Assembly (NCBI GenBank): GCA_027044005.1
Contig: JALUDK010000045.1
Location: 1 to 17,741, forward strand
From: Acidilobaceae archaeon
GTDB lineage: Archaea; Thermoproteota; Thermoprotei_A; Sulfolobales; Acidilobaceae
DNA length: 17,741 nucleotides
Reading direction: 5' to 3'
The notes beneath the pieces were generated by a model that saw nothing but the letters and a program-made list of their open reading frames with translations, searched no databases and had not been told where the DNA came from. Below, piece by piece: positions 15,083 to 17,741 of the stretch. Within the stretch, counting starts at the first letter, position 1, and each line of letters opens with the position of its first letter. The position numbers were made by a program, and so were the translations under genes.

Positions 15083-16097
15083 ATGGCTAGGCAAGCTACC
15101 ATCAAAAACACTAGAAAAGATACTAACAGGTCCACTAGGCTCGGGAGGAGCCTCGACCGTAGTAGGACCCTCGATAGGGGAAGATGCAGCAATAATAGAC
15201 ATGGGATGCTGCGACCTAGTAATGCACGTAGACCCCATAACAGAGGCCGGAAACAGGGCAGGATGGCTGGCAGTACACGTGGCATCAAACGACATAGCAG
15301 TAACCGGAGCCAGGCCCCGATGGATAATGATAACGATACTAGCAAGAGAAGGAGTAAGCCTAGAAGAGATACAAGGCATAATCCACGAGGCAGTCAGAGC
15401 AGCTTCAGAGGTCGGGGCAGAAATAGTAGGAGGACACACAGAGGTAACACCAGGACTAGGCAAGACAATAGTACAAGCAACAGCAATAGGATACACCTGC
15501 AAGGGGTGTAGCGTCCCAACCTTCGGCGCTAGGCCCGGGGACCTAGTCCTCCAAGTGAAGCCAGCAGGCCTAGAGGGGACAGCAATAATCGCGACAGACT
15601 TCAGAGACACGCTAGAAGACATGGGCGTAGACAGGGAGATCCTAGACCGCGCATCCACATTCTACGAAAAGATAAGCGTTGTCAAGGAAGCCCTGGCACT
15701 AGCGGATAGAGGCCTAGTAACGGCCATGCACGACCCCACAGAGGGAGGCCTGCTCGGCGGGCTAATAGAGGTGGCCAAGGCATCCCACACCACCCTAATA
15801 GTCAGGGCCAGCGATATACTAGTAACCAGAGAGACGAGCATAATAGCAGAGGCATTAAAGATAGACCCACTAAAACTGATCAGCAGCGGCACTCTAATAG
15901 CGACAGTCCCCCGGAGGCATGCAGGGGAGGTATCCAGGGTCCTAGACGGGATGGGAGTAGAGCACAGGTTCATAGGAGAGGTAGCAGAGTACAACGGATC
16001 CTACTTGAGGCTCGAGGCAGAGGGAGCCTATATAGAATATAATGAGGAGCCTATGGATGAGATCACCAGGGTGATCGAGAAGTATGGCAAAGGGTAA
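15063..16097 (+). CDS. HypE-like PurM/AIR synthase-superfamily protein
   Basis: A 344-aa protein of the PurM-like ATP-binding superfamily (PurM, HypE, SelD, ThiL), closest in appearance to the archaeal HypE-like group annotated as a hydrogenase maturation factor. Visible are GKLPSKTLEKIL at the start, SIGEDAAII (37-45, ATP/Mg site), MHVDPIT, NDIAVTGARPRW (76-87), GGHTEV (123-128) and, in the C-terminal domain, HDPTEGGLLGGLIEVAKA. True HypE ends in a cysteine that receives carbamoyl for the nickel-iron cofactor; this protein ends EKYGKG, so it is not a functional HypE. CKGC (146-149) is a possible metal or redox pair. It starts at TTG inside the metE catalytic gene and overlaps the next gene by 14 nt, so it belongs to that operon. 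Its reaction is unknown. Confidence 0.8.
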   Translation: MQEKNGKWLGKLPSKTLEKILTGPLGSGGASTVVGPSIGEDAAIIDMGCCDLVMHVDPITEAGNRAGWLAVHVASNDIAVTGARPRWIMITILAREGVSLEEIQGIIHEAVRAASEVGAEIVGGHTEVTPGLGKTIVQATAIGYTCKGCSVPTFGARPGDLVLQVKPAGLEGTAIIATDFRDTLEDMGVDREILDRASTFYEKISVVKEALALADRGLVTAMHDPTEGGLLGGLIEVAKASHTTLIVRASDILVTRETSIIAEALKIDPLKLISSGTLIATVPRRHAGEVSRVLDGMGVEHRFIGEVAEYNGSYLRLEAEGAYIEYNEEPMDEITRVIEKYGKG

Positions 16098-16344
16098 GAA
16101 GAGGAATAAGAGGGTCTACAACTGCCCAGAACCCCCGTGCATACACGTGGTTGTAGACGAGAGGAAGGGGATCTTCAAGGTATTCGTAGAGGACTACGAC
16201 CTCATCATACCAATACCTGTAGAGGAGATATCGAGAGCATGCAGGAGCCTAGAGGAGCTAGGCTACACGGGTAGGGAGGCCTACGGGGACGAGGTAGACT
16301 ATCTAGCAAGAAAATACCTAGACGCCAAGCCGAAGGAAGACTAG
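16084..16344 (+). CDS. Small basic/acidic protein with a Cys pair, unknown function
   Basis: An 86-aa protein I do not recognise. It begins with a basic patch (MAKGKKRNKR), then NCPEPPC (Cys14, Cys19), two strands (IHVVVDERKGIFKVFVEDY) and an amphipathic C-terminal half (EEISRACRSLEELGY, then DYLARKYLDA). The ATG at 16084 lies inside the end of the HypE-like gene, with GGTGATC about 8 nt upstream as a likely ribosome site. The overlap and same codon style make it a real fourth gene of the metE operon. The single Cys pair could hold a metal only with a partner. Its stop lies 5 nt from the stop of convergent malate dehydrogenase. Confidence 0.75.
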   Translation: MAKGKKRNKRVYNCPEPPCIHVVVDERKGIFKVFVEDYDLIIPIPVEEISRACRSLEELGYTGREAYGDEVDYLARKYLDAKPKED

Positions 16345-16349
16345 AAAGG

Positions 16350-17276
16350 CTAGGCCAAGCCCTGCTCCTTCAACGAGTCAATCATAGCCCTCACAGACTT
16401 CAGGCTCTCCTCCAGCCCCCTCTTCTCCTCCTCATTTAACGGCAGCTCTATAACCTTCTTCATACCACCAGCGCCAAGTATTATCGGGACCTCGCCCACT
16501 ATATCCCTAAACCCGTACTCGCCATCAAGGACAACGCTAGCTATAAACACCTTGTTATAGCCCTTCTTAACCGCCTCCGCCATGAGTGCTAGCCCAGCCC
16601 CCGGGCCGAAGTTGCTACTGTACCCCCTCAGCTCGGTAATCCTAGCCCCCGACTCAACGGTCTCCTTCACGATCTCCCTAATATCATCCTCAGAGAGGAG
16701 CGTAGTCAGGGGCGCCCCACCGACTGTAGACAGCCTCGGGACCGGGTACATCTTCTGGCCGTGCATCCCGAGCACTATAGGAACTATGGAAGCCGGGCTA
16801 ATGCCTAGCTTGAGGCTGGCATAATATGCCAACCTACCTGCGTCGAGGACACCGCTAAAACCTATAACCCTACTCCTATCCCATCCAAGCTCCTTGTACA
16901 TCACATAAGTCATAGCATCAACCGGGTTAGTTGTCAGGATGACGATAGAGTCCGGAGCATACCTCTTAATGTTCTTTGCAACCTCCTTTATTATACCAGC
17001 ATTCTTGGCCAGTAGCTCCTCCCTAGTCATGCCAGGCTTCCTCGGGAAACCAGCCGTCACAATGACCAGGTCACTACCCTCCATATCCTTATAGTCGTTA
17101 GAGCCCTTTACACGGACACTCAAGCCCAGTATGGCTCCAGCATGGCCCAGGTCAAGAGCCTCCCCCTGGGGCCTACCCTCTATAATATCTATCAACAGTA
17201 TATCATCGAGCTCCTTGAGCATCATGTAGTTAGCGGCAGACGTCCCCACACGCCCAGAACCAATTATGGTTATCAA
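16350..17276 (-). CDS. mdh: Malate dehydrogenase (LDH-type, NAD(P)-dependent)
   Basis: A 308-aa enzyme interconverting malate and oxaloacetate in the cytoplasm. Numbered from the TTG start, it has the dinucleotide loop GSGRVG (6-11), Asp30 ending the second strand (favouring NAD), the substrate loop GFPRKPGMTREEL with Arg79 and Arg85 (Arg rather than Gln marks malate over lactate), TTNPVDAM with Asn117, Asp145 and Arg148 in GVLDAGRLAYY, and the catalytic His172 in GMHGQKMYP. All active-site residues are there. The frame opens further up to GTG 17297, adding seven residues (MYLGAWP). I prefer TTG 17276 because homologues begin MITIIGxGxVG, GGTG lies 8-9 nt upstream, and a GTTTTAAC box at about 17312-17319 would start the transcript near 17289, inside the longer version. 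Confidence 0.93.
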   Translation of the reverse strand: MITIIGSGRVGTSAANYMMLKELDDILLIDIIEGRPQGEALDLGHAGAILGLSVRVKGSNDYKDMEGSDLVIVTAGFPRKPGMTREELLAKNAGIIKEVAKNIKRYAPDSIVILTTNPVDAMTYVMYKELGWDRSRVIGFSGVLDAGRLAYYASLKLGISPASIVPIVLGMHGQKMYPVPRLSTVGGAPLTTLLSEDDIREIVKETVESGARITELRGYSSNFGPGAGLALMAEAVKKGYNKVFIASVVLDGEYGFRDIVGEVPIILGAGGMKKVIELPLNEEEKRGLEESLKSVRAMIDSLKEQGLA

Positions 17277-17302
17277 GGGCCATGCACCAAGATACACTAT
17301 AT

Positions 17303-17741
17303 CTATTCCGAGTTAAAACATTCCACAGGGACAGGATTAAGTATACTAGATGTTGCCGAGGCTAAATAGTGGGCAAGCCTAAGCGGCTCCGGCATACGGC
17401 CATAAAACTGTAGACCCTCCACCACCCCCACAACACTATCCAGACTAGCCCCCCACACAATAATGTAGAGTCTACCCCTACGAGTAGCAACCTCCACAGC
17501 ATCCTCCACAACCCTCAAAACCCTCAACCTAACCTCATGCATACCAACATTAACAACAGCAGAAGCAAGCCTAGCCAGCGACGGCCTATACTTATAGACA
17601 ACCACCACGGGTACACCAGTAAGCCTGTAAATAGAGGCCGGAGACGCCAGATTAAAGCCGGCAATAGTAACAGAGTCCAGCATAACCAGATCAACAGGGC
17701 CAAACCTGCCCAGCCCAGCGACAAGGTAAGAGATCACACTA
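17303..17741 (-). CDS. DUF99-family protein, 5' end cut by the window edge
   Basis: At least 145 codons, open to the window edge on the 5' side. The segment GPVDLVMLDSVTIAGFN followed by LASPASIYRLTGVPVVVVYK and RPSLARLASAV matches the DUF99 (UPF0215) pattern LLDGITFAGFNVVD...TGLPVIVV...PD. That family has an RNase H-like fold distantly related to endonuclease V, and its function is not established. Full family members are around 185-200 residues and this signature sits near residue 60, so about 45-50 N-terminal residues lie outside the window. A GTG at 17735-17737 would give MISYL, but it is unlikely to be the true start. The usual Gly in LLDG is Ser here (MLDS). Malate dehydrogenase follows on the same strand. 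Confidence 0.78.
   Translation of the reverse strand, partial: SVISYLVAGLGRFGPVDLVMLDSVTIAGFNLASPASIYRLTGVPVVVVYKYRPSLARLASAVVNVGMHEVRLRVLRVVEDAVEVATRRGRLYIIVWGASLDSVVGVVEGLQFYGRMPEPLRLAHYLASATSSILNPVPVECFNSE
17311..17320 (-). promoter_or_regulatory. TATA-like box for malate dehydrogenase
   Basis: On the minus strand this reads TGTTTTAACT, an A/T-rich box about 40 nt before TTG 17276. It lies inside the 3' end of the upstream DUF99 gene. The predicted transcription start near 17289 would leave out the alternative GTG at 17297. Confidence 0.4.

Noticed and set aside
14656..15511. Overlapping Arg-rich plus-strand ORFs within metE and the HypE-like gene
   Set aside because: The composition (Arg, Gly, Gln and Asn-rich, no fold pattern) is typical of frame-shifted reading of AGG/AGA/ATA-rich genes.
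15063..16097. Assignment as hydrogenase maturation protein HypE
   Set aside because: The essential C-terminal Cys is missing and no hydrogenase genes are nearby, so only the HypE-like superfamily call is kept.
1..17741. CRISPR array, IS element, prophage or toxin-antitoxin pair
   Set aside because: No regularly spaced repeats, transposase or integrase motifs, or paired small toxin/antitoxin ORFs were seen. Codon use is even throughout.

Overview
The window looks like the chromosome of a hyperthermophilic crenarchaeon. A Desulfurococcales/Pyrodictiaceae-like lineage is my best guess, but this rests on gene content and style, not on a marker-gene comparison. The signs are a PCNA sliding clamp, an Lhr-type helicase, a DHH (RecJ-like) nuclease, a candidate Rpo13 RNA polymerase subunit and a split MetE. 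Arg is encoded mostly by AGG/AGA, Ile often by ATA and Leu often by CTA. GTG and TTG starts are common, several genes have a TATA-like box only 20-35 nt before the start (leaderless style), and intergenic space is minimal.

Layout. 1-1620: the tail of an unidentified + gene, PCNA (-), an unrecognised 147-aa protein (+), and a small acidic/basic protein (-) that resembles Rpo13. 1659-5837: a 7-TM rhomboid-superfamily membrane protein (-) whose catalytic Ser position is Gly and which carries a large unrecognised soluble C-terminal domain; divergent from it is a 943-aa Lhr-like helicase (+). 5841-8485: an MBL-fold hydrolase (-), a divergent DHH phosphoesterase (+), a small membrane protein, and tRNA-Glu(CTC) with an encoded CCA; the membrane ORF overlaps the tRNA by 10 nt.

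8695-12469 is a same-strand cluster: both electron transfer flavoprotein subunits (EtfB, EtfA), a DUF1646-like ion transporter and a tandem universal stress protein. A 10-bp inverted repeat follows it. A Fur-family regulator (-) is then divergent from a tightly packed operon at 13077-16344: MetE N-half-like protein, MetE catalytic half with all four zinc ligands, a HypE-like PurM-superfamily protein and an 86-aa protein with a Cys pair. Malate dehydrogenase (-) and a 5'-truncated DUF99 protein (-) finish the window.

Functionally the window mixes replication/repair (PCNA, Lhr, DHH nuclease), transcription (candidate Rpo13, Fur), energy metabolism (ETF, MDH) and methionine synthesis. No CRISPR array, IS element, transposase or obvious horizontally acquired island was seen. 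The most unusual items are the pseudo-rhomboid fusion, the Rpo13 candidate, and the Fur-type regulator lacking the usual CxxC zinc pairs and sharing a promoter region with the methionine synthase operon.
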